A stretch of 64,000 nt of DNA, from assembly GCA_913062575.1 (NCBI GenBank), contig CAJXVT010000003.1, positions 1 to 64,000 on the forward strand, in the 5' to 3' direction. The notes below the pieces were generated by a model that saw nothing but the letters and a program-made list of their open reading frames with translations, ran no database searches and was not told the origin of the DNA. The DNA is from an uncultured Flavobacteriaceae bacterium (GTDB taxonomy: Bacteria; Bacteroidota; Bacteroidia; Flavobacteriales; Flavobacteriaceae). Made by a program: the position numbers and the translations under genes. Positions 29,815-38,988 of the stretch are shown one piece after another; the stretch's first letter is position 1; every line of letters starts with the position of its first letter.

Positions 29815-30249
29815 TTATTCTCGTCCAATATCATTGATACCTCTATCATTCCCAATATTTTTTGGGTTTTGCCCCCATTGGTTAGGTCCATGGTCACTTT
29901 CAAAACACAATAAAATCAATAGCCATAACCAGCCAATACATGGCACAAAATAGATGCAAATCCACCAACCACTTTTACCGGTATCGTGCAAGCGTCTTGC
30001 TGCAACTGCTAAAGAAGGAATAAATGTTGCGAGGCCATAAATTGTAAGAAATGTAAAAACACCTCCAAAGCTGTCAAAATTTGGTTCGCCACCTTCTTCA
30101 AAGACATCTATAAAACTAAAGAAACCACTTGCAAAGAGCAATCCAAAAGTGATGATGGTGTTGAATAATTGAAACATCCAATATTCCATTCTTCGTGCTC
30201 TTCCTGTAAAATCTGCATACTGTTTTAATACTTTAAAATACCAATTCAT
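29815..30249 (-). CDS. DUF805 family membrane protein
   Basis: 144 aa; MNWYFKVLKQYADFTGRARRMEYWMFQLFN; AARRLHDTGKSGWW. Confidence 0.9.
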   Translation of the reverse strand: MNWYFKVLKQYADFTGRARRMEYWMFQLFNTIITFGLLFASGFFSFIDVFEEGGEPNFDSFGGVFTFLTIYGLATFIPSLAVAARRLHDTGKSGWWICIYFVPCIGWLWLLILLCFESDHGPNQWGQNPKNIGNDRGINDIGRE

Positions 30250-30300
30250 TTTTTTTTTTTAGTTTTAATAGTTAGTTAATTTATAGAAATAGCAAAAAAA

Positions 30301-31635
30301 TTAAAACAAGCCTCTAGATTTAAATTCTAAGTACTTGTTCATTGTTTCGCTGGTTAGTTCTTCTGGTTTGGTGAGTACAGATTGAATTCCGTATTTCTTT
30401 AATTCGTTGACAATTTGCTTTTTTTCGAGCATAAATTTTTCTGCTATAATGGTATCATAGACACCTAAAACAGTTTCAGATTTTTTGTTAATAATTTTAT
30501 TGAGTTCTGTATTTTTAAAGAAGACCACCAATAACAAATGGTTTTTTGCAATGGCTCTTAAATAGGGGAGTTGCCTTTTAAGAGAATCCATGGTTTCGAA
30601 GTTGGTAAATAGAATTAATAAACTTCTATGTGTTATTTTCCTTTTTATTGTAGCATACAACAAGCTATAATCTGACTCATGAAAATCTGTATGTACGTTA
30701 TACAAAGATTCTGAAATTAAATTCATTTGCGTATTTCGTTGTTCTGCTACAATTAAATCTTCTAGTTTTTTAGAAAATGTAAGCATTCCGGCTTTGTCTT
30801 GTTTTCTAAGTATGATGTTACAAATGGCTAAGGTTGCATTTACTGCATAATCTAATAATGTAAGTCCGTTAAAATGCATTTGCATGGCTCTTCCTTTATC
30901 TATAATAGCGTATACAGGCTGCGATTTTTCTTCTACATACTGATTGACCATGAACTGATTGCGCTTGGCTGTGGCTTTCCAATTTAAGGTTCTTACATCG
31001 TCTCCAGAAACGTATTCTTTTATTTGTTCGAACTCTAAAGAATGGCCAATTCTTCTTGTTTTTCTAGTTCCAACGGCATTCACAGAATTGGTAAAAGCTT
31101 TGATATTAAACTCTCTTAGTTTTAAGAATGAAGGATAACATTTTACTTTTTTTGCTGCTCCCAATACATATTTTTTGGTAGCAAGTTGTAAAGGTGTTGA
31201 GACATAAAGATTGATTTTTCCAAAATTATATTCGCCTCTTTTTTTAGGCACTACATTGTAATGCAGTGCTTTTTCCTCACCTACTTTTAACTGTTCTTTA
31301 AAAATAAAATCTCGTTGCTGAAATTGATAGGGAAGTTCTTCTATTAACGAGGTGTAGGTTTTAAACTTATAGCGATTCTTTAGCTGTACAGTAATTTTAT
31401 TTTCATCTCCATTAGACAAACGTTCTGGTAATTGCCTTTCTGCTACAGCGCCATTTTTAGTAAGGTAGAGTAAGAATACATCTACCAATGTCAATAAAAA
31501 CAACACAAATAAGAACACTTTTGCAATGCTTAAAAACACAGACGCAAAGAAACCTAGCACACATAAAAGAGCAATGGCTCCAATGGCTATAAAAAGCCGA
31601 TTGTTTAAAAATAAAGTGTTGTATAATTTTTTCAA
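30301..31635 (-). CDS. DUF58 domain-containing protein
   Basis: 444 aa; GHSLEFEQIKEYVSGDDVRTLNWKATAKRNQFMVNQYVEE core motif. Confidence 0.92.
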   Translation of the reverse strand: MKKLYNTLFLNNRLFIAIGAIALLCVLGFFASVFLSIAKVFLFVLFLLTLVDVFLLYLTKNGAVAERQLPERLSNGDENKITVQLKNRYKFKTYTSLIEELPYQFQQRDFIFKEQLKVGEEKALHYNVVPKKRGEYNFGKINLYVSTPLQLATKKYVLGAAKKVKCYPSFLKLREFNIKAFTNSVNAVGTRKTRRIGHSLEFEQIKEYVSGDDVRTLNWKATAKRNQFMVNQYVEEKSQPVYAIIDKGRAMQMHFNGLTLLDYAVNATLAICNIILRKQDKAGMLTFSKKLEDLIVAEQRNTQMNLISESLYNVHTDFHESDYSLLYATIKRKITHRSLLILFTNFETMDSLKRQLPYLRAIAKNHLLLVVFFKNTELNKIINKKSETVLGVYDTIIAEKFMLEKKQIVNELKKYGIQSVLTKPEELTSETMNKYLEFKSRGLF

Positions 31636-31651
31636 GTGTAAGGATTCTTTT

Positions 31652-32656
31652 TTACCTAGGAATTTCTACTGCTTCAATAATTTGTTCTATAATTTGCTTG
31701 CTGGTTAAGCCTTCCATTTCTCTTTCTGGCGTTACAATTACACGGTGTTGTAATACAGGAATCGTAGCGTTTTTAATATCTTCTGGCGTTACAAAATCAC
31801 GTCCTGCGATAGCTGCAAATGCTTTTGATGCTTTTAAAATAGCAATACTTGCTCTTGGCGATGCGCCTAGATATAAGTAAGAGTTTGTTCTTGTACTTAC
31901 TACAATCTGCGTAATGTATTTTAACAGGTTTTCTTCTACACTTATTTTTGTTACCAAGTTTTTATATTCAATAATTGACGCTCCAGAAATTACTTCTTCA
32001 ATCTTTTCTAGTTTTGTAGTGTCTTTTAAGTGTTGTTCTCTAGACACAATTTCAAATTCTTCATCTGCCGTTGGATACTCAACATTTATCTTAAACAAAA
32101 AACGATCTAACTGCGCTTCTGGTAGGCGATAGGTTCCTTCTTGCTCTATAGGATTTTGTGTTGCCAATACAATAAACGGCTCAACCATCTTGTACCTTGT
32201 ACCATCTATGGTAACTTGATGTTCTTCCATTACTTCAAACAAAGCGGCCTGTGTTTTTGCGGGCGCTCTATTAATTTCATCAATCAATATCATATTAGAA
32301 AAAATAGGACCTTTCTTAAATTCAAACTCAGAGGTTTGTAAATTGTAAACAGAGGTTCCTAAAATATCTGAAGGCATTAAATCTGGTGTGAATTGTATTC
32401 TGCTAAAATCAATTGCCATGGTTCTAGAAAGCAACTTAGCTGTAATTGTTTTTGCAACTCCAGGAACTCCTTCTATCAGCGCATGTCCGTCTGCCAACAA
32501 AGAAACTAGCAATAGGTTTATCATGTCTTTTTGACCTACAATTACTTTTTGAAGTTCTCCTTTAATTTTAAAGATACTCTCTTGTAATTTAGAAACATCT
32601 AACCTGTTTTCAAATTCCAATTGTGTAGTTGTACTCTCTTGGTTTGCTTCTTCCAT
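31652..32656 (-). CDS. MoxR-family AAA+ ATPase
   Basis: 334 aa; EGVPGVAKT Walker A, LIDEINRAPAKTQAALFEVMEE, ATQNPIEQEGTYRLPEAQLDRF. Confidence 0.95.
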   Translation of the reverse strand: MEEANQESTTTQLEFENRLDVSKLQESIFKIKGELQKVIVGQKDMINLLLVSLLADGHALIEGVPGVAKTITAKLLSRTMAIDFSRIQFTPDLMPSDILGTSVYNLQTSEFEFKKGPIFSNMILIDEINRAPAKTQAALFEVMEEHQVTIDGTRYKMVEPFIVLATQNPIEQEGTYRLPEAQLDRFLFKINVEYPTADEEFEIVSREQHLKDTTKLEKIEEVISGASIIEYKNLVTKISVEENLLKYITQIVVSTRTNSYLYLGASPRASIAILKASKAFAAIAGRDFVTPEDIKNATIPVLQHRVIVTPEREMEGLTSKQIIEQIIEAVEIPR

Positions 32657-32657
32657 A

Positions 32658-33881
32658 TTATTTTATTTTAAAAAAATTTTCTATCATTTTGTTCAAACTA
32701 ACCAATTCTTCTTCAGAGCATTCATACTTTTTGTTCAATGCAATAATGGTATTGATTAGGTATTTGGTATTACTCAATTTGTTTTCAGATTTTAAAGCTA
32801 GTCGCTCTATAAAAGCTGAATTTAAGTTATTTGTTTCTAATAAATAGAGGGTTCTTACTTTTTCAAAGAAATACCCAATCTTTTTAGTCACTAAATCTTT
32901 ATGGTTATTTTCTTTGTGATATAGGTTTGCTATTGTTTGCGTAAACTCTACGGTTGAGTTTTTTAAGCCATTCACAATCGGAATTGGTCGTTGTTTTCTT
33001 CTCGCATTAAACAACATAAATAAAAGCAATCCAAACAGAGATACATATAAGAACCAGGTTAAACTCTCGTTCTTTAAAAAGAAACTAAATATTGATTCTT
33101 TGTTTTCATTTTCTTTTGATGAATGCTTGCTTGTTCTAATTAACGGATCCCAAAGAACTGTTCTATTTGGCAAGTAAGACAGTACATTTTCTGCATAGTC
33201 ATACTTTTCATTAATCATAAAATAGTTGGTAAATACATTTGGTTGAGTATGAATATAAACAGCTCCTTTACCGTGATAAATTTTTATAAAATTTGGTTCT
33301 TCCTTTCCGTTTACATCTTGAGTTCCTAATACAATTGATTTGTTTTTGTTAAAGGTAGAAATATAATTTTTTCTGATGTTTCTGTCAAAATCATAGTTCT
33401 TTTCAGCGTATTTTTTATGCTCTAATGATAAACTACCAGCTAGTTGTTTTAATTGAGAAGGGTTGTGTTTTTCCTTGTCTAAATTGGTTATTTCAAAATC
33501 TAATTGCTCTTTTAAATCGGTTGTAAAATGATTTAAAGAGATAAAGGCAGTATTACCATTATGTACAAATCTAAGTAAGCTCTCTACACCAGAAGAAGTA
33601 AATTTATGCCCAGATGCTTTTATACAGATGTAATTGTAATAATTATCTTCTTCTTCAATTTCTAAATAATTATAGGTTAAATAGTCAAATATGTTTTCTT
33701 TTAGAGTGATGATTTTATTATCGTTAAATAATGTAGACGCTTCATTAAAAACAATATAGGTGCCAAAAGGAGCTTTGTTTTTTTCTCTATAGCTTTCATT
33801 CCAATCGGTTTTATTACAGCTTATAAAAAGAAAGCTAACAGCAATAAGAATAAGGGTTGTTTTGTTTTTTAGTCTCATCAT
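32658..33881 (-). CDS. DUF4350-type lipoprotein
   Basis: 407 aa; FISCNKTD lipobox; synteny between MoxR and DUF4129 genes. Confidence 0.75.
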   Translation of the reverse strand: MMRLKNKTTLILIAVSFLFISCNKTDWNESYREKNKAPFGTYIVFNEASTLFNDNKIITLKENIFDYLTYNYLEIEEEDNYYNYICIKASGHKFTSSGVESLLRFVHNGNTAFISLNHFTTDLKEQLDFEITNLDKEKHNPSQLKQLAGSLSLEHKKYAEKNYDFDRNIRKNYISTFNKNKSIVLGTQDVNGKEEPNFIKIYHGKGAVYIHTQPNVFTNYFMINEKYDYAENVLSYLPNRTVLWDPLIRTSKHSSKENENKESIFSFFLKNESLTWFLYVSLFGLLLFMLFNARRKQRPIPIVNGLKNSTVEFTQTIANLYHKENNHKDLVTKKIGYFFEKVRTLYLLETNNLNSAFIERLALKSENKLSNTKYLINTIIALNKKYECSEEELVSLNKMIENFFKIK

Positions 33882-34657
33882 TTAATTTTTTTTATAAATG
33901 ATTGAAACTTGTTTTCTAACCGTGTAAACAGACTTGTATCTAGAGCAAACTCTCCATACCAAACATAATCGTAGATATATGATAATTGCGAAAAGTCTTT
34001 TCTCGTTTTTTTGTTTTTTAGTTCGAACAAATAATCAGTATTCGTTTTTTCTTTATGATATTCTATCTGTTTGTTTTCTGATAGCTTTTTTAAAACTGAT
34101 AAGTAATAATATCTAGTCGCCAATCTATAATCTTCACTAAAAATAGCAGCTTTTAATAGCTTGTCGTAATCATTTTCATTGATGTTCTCTTCTTCCTGTT
34201 GGTAGATTTCTGCTTTGGTAATTTTTGTGTCACTCTTCTTAAAGCTCCAAAAACCACTCTCGGTGTTTATCAAGCTTTTTAAAATAATTAGAACAACAAT
34301 AATTCCTAATACATAAGGGAATACGCTAGCAAGAAAGATAAAAAAGTTAGCCCCGAAGTTGCTATTTGAAACAGGTTTTACATCTCTTTTAGGCTCAGGA
34401 TTTTTTAAATTATCAATATATTCAAAATCTTTTCCTGAATATTTATTTTTTAAGTTGTCTTCAAATTTCTTCTCATCAGAAATAGCAATATTTTTTTTGT
34501 AGATGATACTATCATTACTAATAATTGAAGAACTTCTCTTTTCAATTTTATCTTCTAGTATATCTTTAATTGAATCTCTTAATCGATCTTCATTAGCATT
34601 TTGCGAAAAGCCAAAACTGGTACTTAAAAAATAAAGAAGGAGCAGGATTCTTTTCAT
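33878..34657 (-). CDS. DUF4129-type membrane protein
   Basis: 259 aa; C-terminal SEDYRLATRYYYLSVLKKL...YDYVWYGEF; 4-nt overlaps with both neighbours. Confidence 0.75.
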   Translation of the reverse strand: MKRILLLLYFLSTSFGFSQNANEDRLRDSIKDILEDKIEKRSSSIISNDSIIYKKNIAISDEKKFEDNLKNKYSGKDFEYIDNLKNPEPKRDVKPVSNSNFGANFFIFLASVFPYVLGIIVVLIILKSLINTESGFWSFKKSDTKITKAEIYQQEEENINENDYDKLLKAAIFSEDYRLATRYYYLSVLKKLSENKQIEYHKEKTNTDYLFELKNKKTRKDFSQLSYIYDYVWYGEFALDTSLFTRLENKFQSFIKKIK

Positions 34658-35640
34658 AACCTTAAACCGTGTTTTTTAGCTACTTTAAAAGGGAAATATA
34701 AATAGTAATAACTAATACTTGCCAAACAAAAAAGAATAATTGCAAAGCAAACAAATGTTGGCATTATATTGTAATATCTTGTAACATAACCTTCTAAAAC
34801 AGCAGCAGCAATTGTAAACGGAATGGTACTTAAAAAGAGAATAAATGCATTCCGCATTCCTATTTTAAAAGATTCAAAACGTTTGTATGCTCCAGGGAAT
34901 AAGATGCTTGCGCCAATAATATACCCAGCGGCGGCTTCAATAATCATTCCGAAAATTTCATAAGTTCCGTGAATCCAAATTCCTTTAACACTGTCTAAAA
35001 AACTATTGTGTTGATAGAAAAACGCTTGAAAAACAGCAACCATAATTCCGTTATATACAATATAAAATCCTGTGCCAATTCCTACTAGCAACCCAGATAA
35101 AAACATGTTTAAACCCACACGCAAATTATTATCGAAAATGCCAATAAACGATCCCCAATTGCTACCGCCTTTATAAATGGCTAGCGCATCACCACTTTGA
35201 ATATTTTCTAATGTGGTGTCTATATAATCATTTCCTAGAATTTGTCTCGCAAAGCTTTCGTCATTAAAAGTAGATAGTAAACCAATAAAAAAACAGCAAA
35301 AGAAGAATATAAATGAGATGTAAATATATTTTCTGTAGTTGTATGAAATTAAAGGAACGGTGTCAAAGAAAAAATAAAGGATCACATTTTTATCCACTCT
35401 TTTTGTGTGATATACTTTTTCATAACTTGTTTTTGCAAGTTTGTTTAAATAGGTAACTACCTTACTCTTAGGATAGAAGGATTGAGCATATGCCAAATCA
35501 TTCATTATCTTAATATGTAGCTCCGCTAAACCATCAGGATCTTTTTTCTGATTATTTAGAGTTACTTGCTCAAATTCTAGCCATTTTTCTTTATTTTGCT
35601 TGATAAAAGCGACCTCTCTCATTAAGGCGAATTTAAACAT
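34654..35640 (-). CDS. Stage II sporulation protein M (SpoIIM)-like integral membrane protein
   Basis: MREVAFIKQNKEKWLEFE typical start; start moved from track 35712 to M at 35640 (or 35622); multi-TM. Confidence 0.85.
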   Translation of the reverse strand: MFKFALMREVAFIKQNKEKWLEFEQVTLNNQKKDPDGLAELHIKIMNDLAYAQSFYPKSKVVTYLNKLAKTSYEKVYHTKRVDKNVILYFFFDTVPLISYNYRKYIYISFIFFFCCFFIGLLSTFNDESFARQILGNDYIDTTLENIQSGDALAIYKGGSNWGSFIGIFDNNLRVGLNMFLSGLLVGIGTGFYIVYNGIMVAVFQAFFYQHNSFLDSVKGIWIHGTYEIFGMIIEAAAGYIIGASILFPGAYKRFESFKIGMRNAFILFLSTIPFTIAAAVLEGYVTRYYNIMPTFVCFAIILFCLASISYYYLYFPFKVAKKHGLRL

Positions 35641-35643
35641 TGT

Positions 35644-36456
35644 ATGAAAACATTCCAAATTAATACCACTCAAAATGTAAATATCAAATTTACATTGGCA
35701 AGTTTCGGTCATCGACTATTTGCGTTCTTTTTAGATAATATTATTAAGTTTGCCTATATCTATTTCATCATTCATTTTTTTAACTTTCGTTTAATTAATA
35801 ATGCTGTTGAGGGGGATTATTGGTCTATTAAAGCGCTAGATATACTTATATTTATGCCCATTACATTTTACTCTTTATATTCAGAAATTTTATTTAATGG
35901 ACAGACTCTTGGTAAGAAAATTGTAAAAATTAAAGTAATTAATATAGAAGGATTTAAACCTTCAATTATTGATTATCTAATTAGATGGTTTTTACGAGTG
36001 GTAGATTTCAATTTCTTTTCGTTGATTTTTATTTACTTTGCTTCTCTGGGGACTAGCAATTATTACGGACTTATTTTGCTCATTTTTATTTTTGGGAAAT
36101 CTGTTGGTGCAATTTTTATTTTAGCAACTAAAAACAACCAACGATTGGGAGATTTATCTGCAAATACTGTAGTTATATATTTAAAAGATACTGTGAAATT
36201 TTCTCATACCATTTTAGAGAATATAGCAGATGGCTATAAGCCAACCTATAGCAACGTAATTAAATTGTCTGATAATGATGCTCGAATTATTAAAGAAACC
36301 TTTAGAACAGCCTCTAAATCCAAAGATTATAAAACCTTAATTAAGCTAAGAAAAAAGATTGAAGAAGTTACAGGGATCAAGTCTAAAGAAATGAGCGATA
36401 TGGGGTTTATTGATACTGTTTTAAAAGATTATAATTATTATACTCAAGATATGTAA
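35644..36456 (+). CDS. RDD-family membrane protein
   Basis: 270 aa; LASFGHRLFAFFLDNIIKF, NGQTLGKKIVKIKVI, RLGDLSANTVV. Confidence 0.9.
   Translation: MKTFQINTTQNVNIKFTLASFGHRLFAFFLDNIIKFAYIYFIIHFFNFRLINNAVEGDYWSIKALDILIFMPITFYSLYSEILFNGQTLGKKIVKIKVINIEGFKPSIIDYLIRWFLRVVDFNFFSLIFIYFASLGTSNYYGLILLIFIFGKSVGAIFILATKNNQRLGDLSANTVVIYLKDTVKFSHTILENIADGYKPTYSNVIKLSDNDARIIKETFRTASKSKDYKTLIKLRKKIEEVTGIKSKEMSDMGFIDTVLKDYNYYTQDM
35674..35696. promoter_or_regulatory. Perfect 9-bp inverted repeat AATGTAAAT-ATCAA-ATTTACATT at divergent RDD/spoIIM starts
   Basis: Read directly; overlaps a minus-strand TAAATTTG (-7-like) element. Confidence 0.5.
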
Positions 36457-36493
36457 CAAAAAAGCCCAAATCATTGATTTGGGCTTTTTTGTT
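36455..36493. terminator. Bidirectional terminator
   Basis: AACAAAAAAGCCCAAATCATTGATTTGGGCTTTTTTGTT hairpin between convergent genes. Confidence 0.85.
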
Positions 36494-36509
36494 AATTGAA
36501 GTAATATTT

Positions 36510-37016
36510 CTATTCCTTGATTCCTAATTTGACTAAGACCAATTTAGTAATGTCAAATTTTTCATCGATATAGGCAAACTCGTTACCAGTTAGCGTTAAT
36601 ATTTGTGAGTATCCATTTTCTTTAGCAACTTCAGTAACTAAATCTCCTATTTTTTTATACAAAGGTCTTAAGAATTCTTCACGTCTAAGTTGCATCATTT
36701 TTGCAGCATTCTGTCTAAACTTAGCAATGTCTTTGTTTAACGAAGAAAGCTCTGCAAGCTTTGTTTTTTTAATAGGCTCTGCAAATGTTTTAGCACCATC
36801 ATTATAGATTTTTACTTTGTCATCATACGCTTTAATTTTAATTCCGTTTACAGAATCTAATTTAGCACCATAGTTTTTTAGTCTGTTTTGTACTGTTTTT
36901 AACTGAGGCATTTTAGATAAAATTAGTTCACTGTCAACAGTACCAACTTTTGTTTGTGCATTGGTAGTAAACCCAATAAACAATAGTGCTATGATAAATG
37001 TAATTTTAATTTTCAT
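36510..37016 (-). CDS. OmpH/Skp-family periplasmic chaperone (second copy in window)
   Basis: 168 aa; signal peptide ...TTNAQ, TKVGTVDSELILSKMPQLKTVQ. Confidence 0.85.
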   Translation of the reverse strand: MKIKITFIIALLFIGFTTNAQTKVGTVDSELILSKMPQLKTVQNRLKNYGAKLDSVNGIKIKAYDDKVKIYNDGAKTFAEPIKKTKLAELSSLNKDIAKFRQNAAKMMQLRREEFLRPLYKKIGDLVTEVAKENGYSQILTLTGNEFAYIDEKFDITKLVLVKLGIKE

Positions 37017-37119
37017 TTTTATTAGTTTTTGGCAAATATAAGAAAGCAGATGAGGTATTGGTATTAATTATGAAACTTTAATAGTTTTTAAGTGAATTTA
37101 ACAAGTTGAGGGTTAAGTT

Positions 37120-37166
37120 AGAAGAGAGAAGAAAGGAGACAAGAGACAAAAGAGAAGAGGGAAGAG
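37120..37166. repeat. Polypurine (GA-rich) tract on + strand
   Basis: agaagagagaagaaaggagacaagagacaaaagagaagagggaagag: purines except two C. Confidence 0.7.
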
Positions 37167-37188
37167 TTTAGAAAGTTTTTTTAGTACT

Positions 37189-37220
37189 GTCTAACAATCC
37201 AATTGTCTAATTATCCAACA
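37189..37220. repeat. Imperfect 16-bp tandem repeat containing the miaA stop codon
   Basis: On minus strand: TTGGATAATTAGACAA / TTGGATTGTTAGACAG. Confidence 0.65.
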
Positions 37221-38131
37221 ATATCACGTTCTATTTGCTCAATAATTTCTGCGGTATCGGTTTTAAAATCATACCAATTAATTTCGGCATCTTTTCTAAA
37301 CCAAGTAAGTTGTCTTTTCGCAAACCTTCTGGTGTTCTTTTTTATTTCTTCTACAGCAAATTCTTGCGTAATTTCTTGATCTAAAAACGAAAACAACTCC
37401 CGATAGCCAACTGTTTGTAGGGCATTTAGGTTTTTATGAGCATATAAAGCCTTGGCTTCTTCCAGTAACCCTTCTTGCATCATGTTTTCTACACGTTGAT
37501 TGATTCTGTTGTAAATAATTGCTCTATCTGTATGTAAACCAATTTTTATAGATGTAAATTCTCTTGGAGCCTTTGGTTTATTTTTAAAGCTAGCATAGGT
37601 TTGGCCCGAGCCAATACATATCTCTAGAGCTCTTATAATTCTATGTGGGTTTTCTATAGCTATTGTGCTATAAGTCTCTGGATCTAATTCTTTTAATTGT
37701 TGTTGTAAATGTTCAATTCCAAATGCTTCTAATTCTTGGTTTAATTTTTCTCTAATTTCTGGAGCAACCGTTGGAAAGTAATCCAAGCCTTTTAAAAGAG
37801 CATCTACATACAAACCGCTACCGCCAACTAGAATAACAATAGTATTGGTTTTGAAAAGCTCGTTTAGTGTTGTAAGTGCATCTCTTTCAAATTGGCCAAC
37901 ACTATAATCTTCAAAAATGCTTCTATTCTGTATAAAGTGGTGTTTTGCAGCAGCCAATTCATCTGTAGATGGAACAGCAGTACCTATGGTCATCTCTTTG
38001 TAAAACTGACGAGAATCGCAAGAAATAATTTCGGCATTAAAATGATTTGCCAATACAATACTCAAGGCAGTTTTACCAATAGCTGTAGGGCCAAGAATAG
38101 TAAGTAGGTACTTATTTTTTTGAGAAGACAT
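37211..38131 (-). CDS. miaA: tRNA dimethylallyltransferase
   Basis: 306 aa; LGPTAIGKTALSIVLA, DSRQFYKEMTIGTAVP, GGSGLYVDALLKGLD, RRFAKRQLTWFRKD. Confidence 0.95.
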   Translation of the reverse strand: MSSQKNKYLLTILGPTAIGKTALSIVLANHFNAEIISCDSRQFYKEMTIGTAVPSTDELAAAKHHFIQNRSIFEDYSVGQFERDALTTLNELFKTNTIVILVGGSGLYVDALLKGLDYFPTVAPEIREKLNQELEAFGIEHLQQQLKELDPETYSTIAIENPHRIIRALEICIGSGQTYASFKNKPKAPREFTSIKIGLHTDRAIIYNRINQRVENMMQEGLLEEAKALYAHKNLNALQTVGYRELFSFLDQEITQEFAVEEIKKNTRRFAKRQLTWFRKDAEINWYDFKTDTAEIIEQIERDIVG

Positions 38132-38953
38132 TTAATCGATTTTGTGTCCGCAATTATAACAAAAATCAGCGTCATCATTATGGTTTTCTTTCAAACAATT
38201 TGGGCAAGATTGTGTGTTTGTATGAATTTTTTCGGCTTTAACTATTTCTGTACTCACAATTCCGGTAGGTATTGCAATAATTGCATACCCCATAATCATA
38301 ATAATACTTGCTATAAACTGACCAATTGGAGTATGGGGCGCAATGTCTCCGTAACCAACTGTTGTTAAAGTTACAATTGCCCAATATACACTTCTAGGAA
38401 TGCTAGTAAACCCATTTTCTTCACCTTCTATCATGTACATTACTGTACCTAAGATGATACAAATAATAACTACAAAAAATAAGAATACCGCAATTTTGGC
38501 TTTACTTGCTCTTAGTGCAACTAGCAATCTATTAGAGGCACCAATATATCTTGCTAACTTTAAGATTCTAAAAATCCGTAACAATCTTAACGCTCTTAAG
38601 GCTGCAAGATTGTGAGACCCAACTAAAAACAATGATAAATATTTAGGAATGGTAGATAGCAAATCTATGATACCATAAAAACTAAAGATATATTTAATGG
38701 GGTTTTTTATAGATATTATTCGAAGAATGTATTCTATAGAAAAAAGAAAGGTAATTACCCATTCTGAGATATCTAAAAAACGATGGTATTTGGTATCAAA
38801 GCTTTCAACACTTTCTAACATTACCAAAACAACACTGGCAAGTATTGCAATTAATAAAATAACATCAAATAGTTTACCACCATTGGTGTCGGCTTCATAA
38901 ATTACTTCATGAATTTTATGCCTCCAAGAGGTATTTTGTTTTTGGTCTTTCAA
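38132..38953 (-). CDS. Voltage-gated-type potassium channel with C-terminal zinc ribbon
   Basis: 273 aa; S4-like LRALRLLRIFRILKLARY, selectivity filter TVGYGD, C-term CPNC...CYNCGHKID. Confidence 0.9.
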   Translation of the reverse strand: MKDQKQNTSWRHKIHEVIYEADTNGGKLFDVILLIAILASVVLVMLESVESFDTKYHRFLDISEWVITFLFSIEYILRIISIKNPIKYIFSFYGIIDLLSTIPKYLSLFLVGSHNLAALRALRLLRIFRILKLARYIGASNRLLVALRASKAKIAVFLFFVVIICIILGTVMYMIEGEENGFTSIPRSVYWAIVTLTTVGYGDIAPHTPIGQFIASIIMIMGYAIIAIPTGIVSTEIVKAEKIHTNTQSCPNCLKENHNDDADFCYNCGHKID

Positions 38954-38988
38954 GTATAACGGTATTTATGGGGCTAATTTACTATAAA

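Noticed and set aside
29741-29953. ORFs 29741-29953 (+) and 29703-29903 (-)
   Set aside because: They translate the perfect terminator hairpin and DUF805 antisense sequence; the shared KKPK(Q/R)(S/I)VWAFYIY peptides are a palindrome artefact.
37114-37223. Possible CRISPR array or minisatellite
   Set aside because: Only two imperfect 16-bp units and a polypurine tract; no regular spacers and no cas genes in the window.
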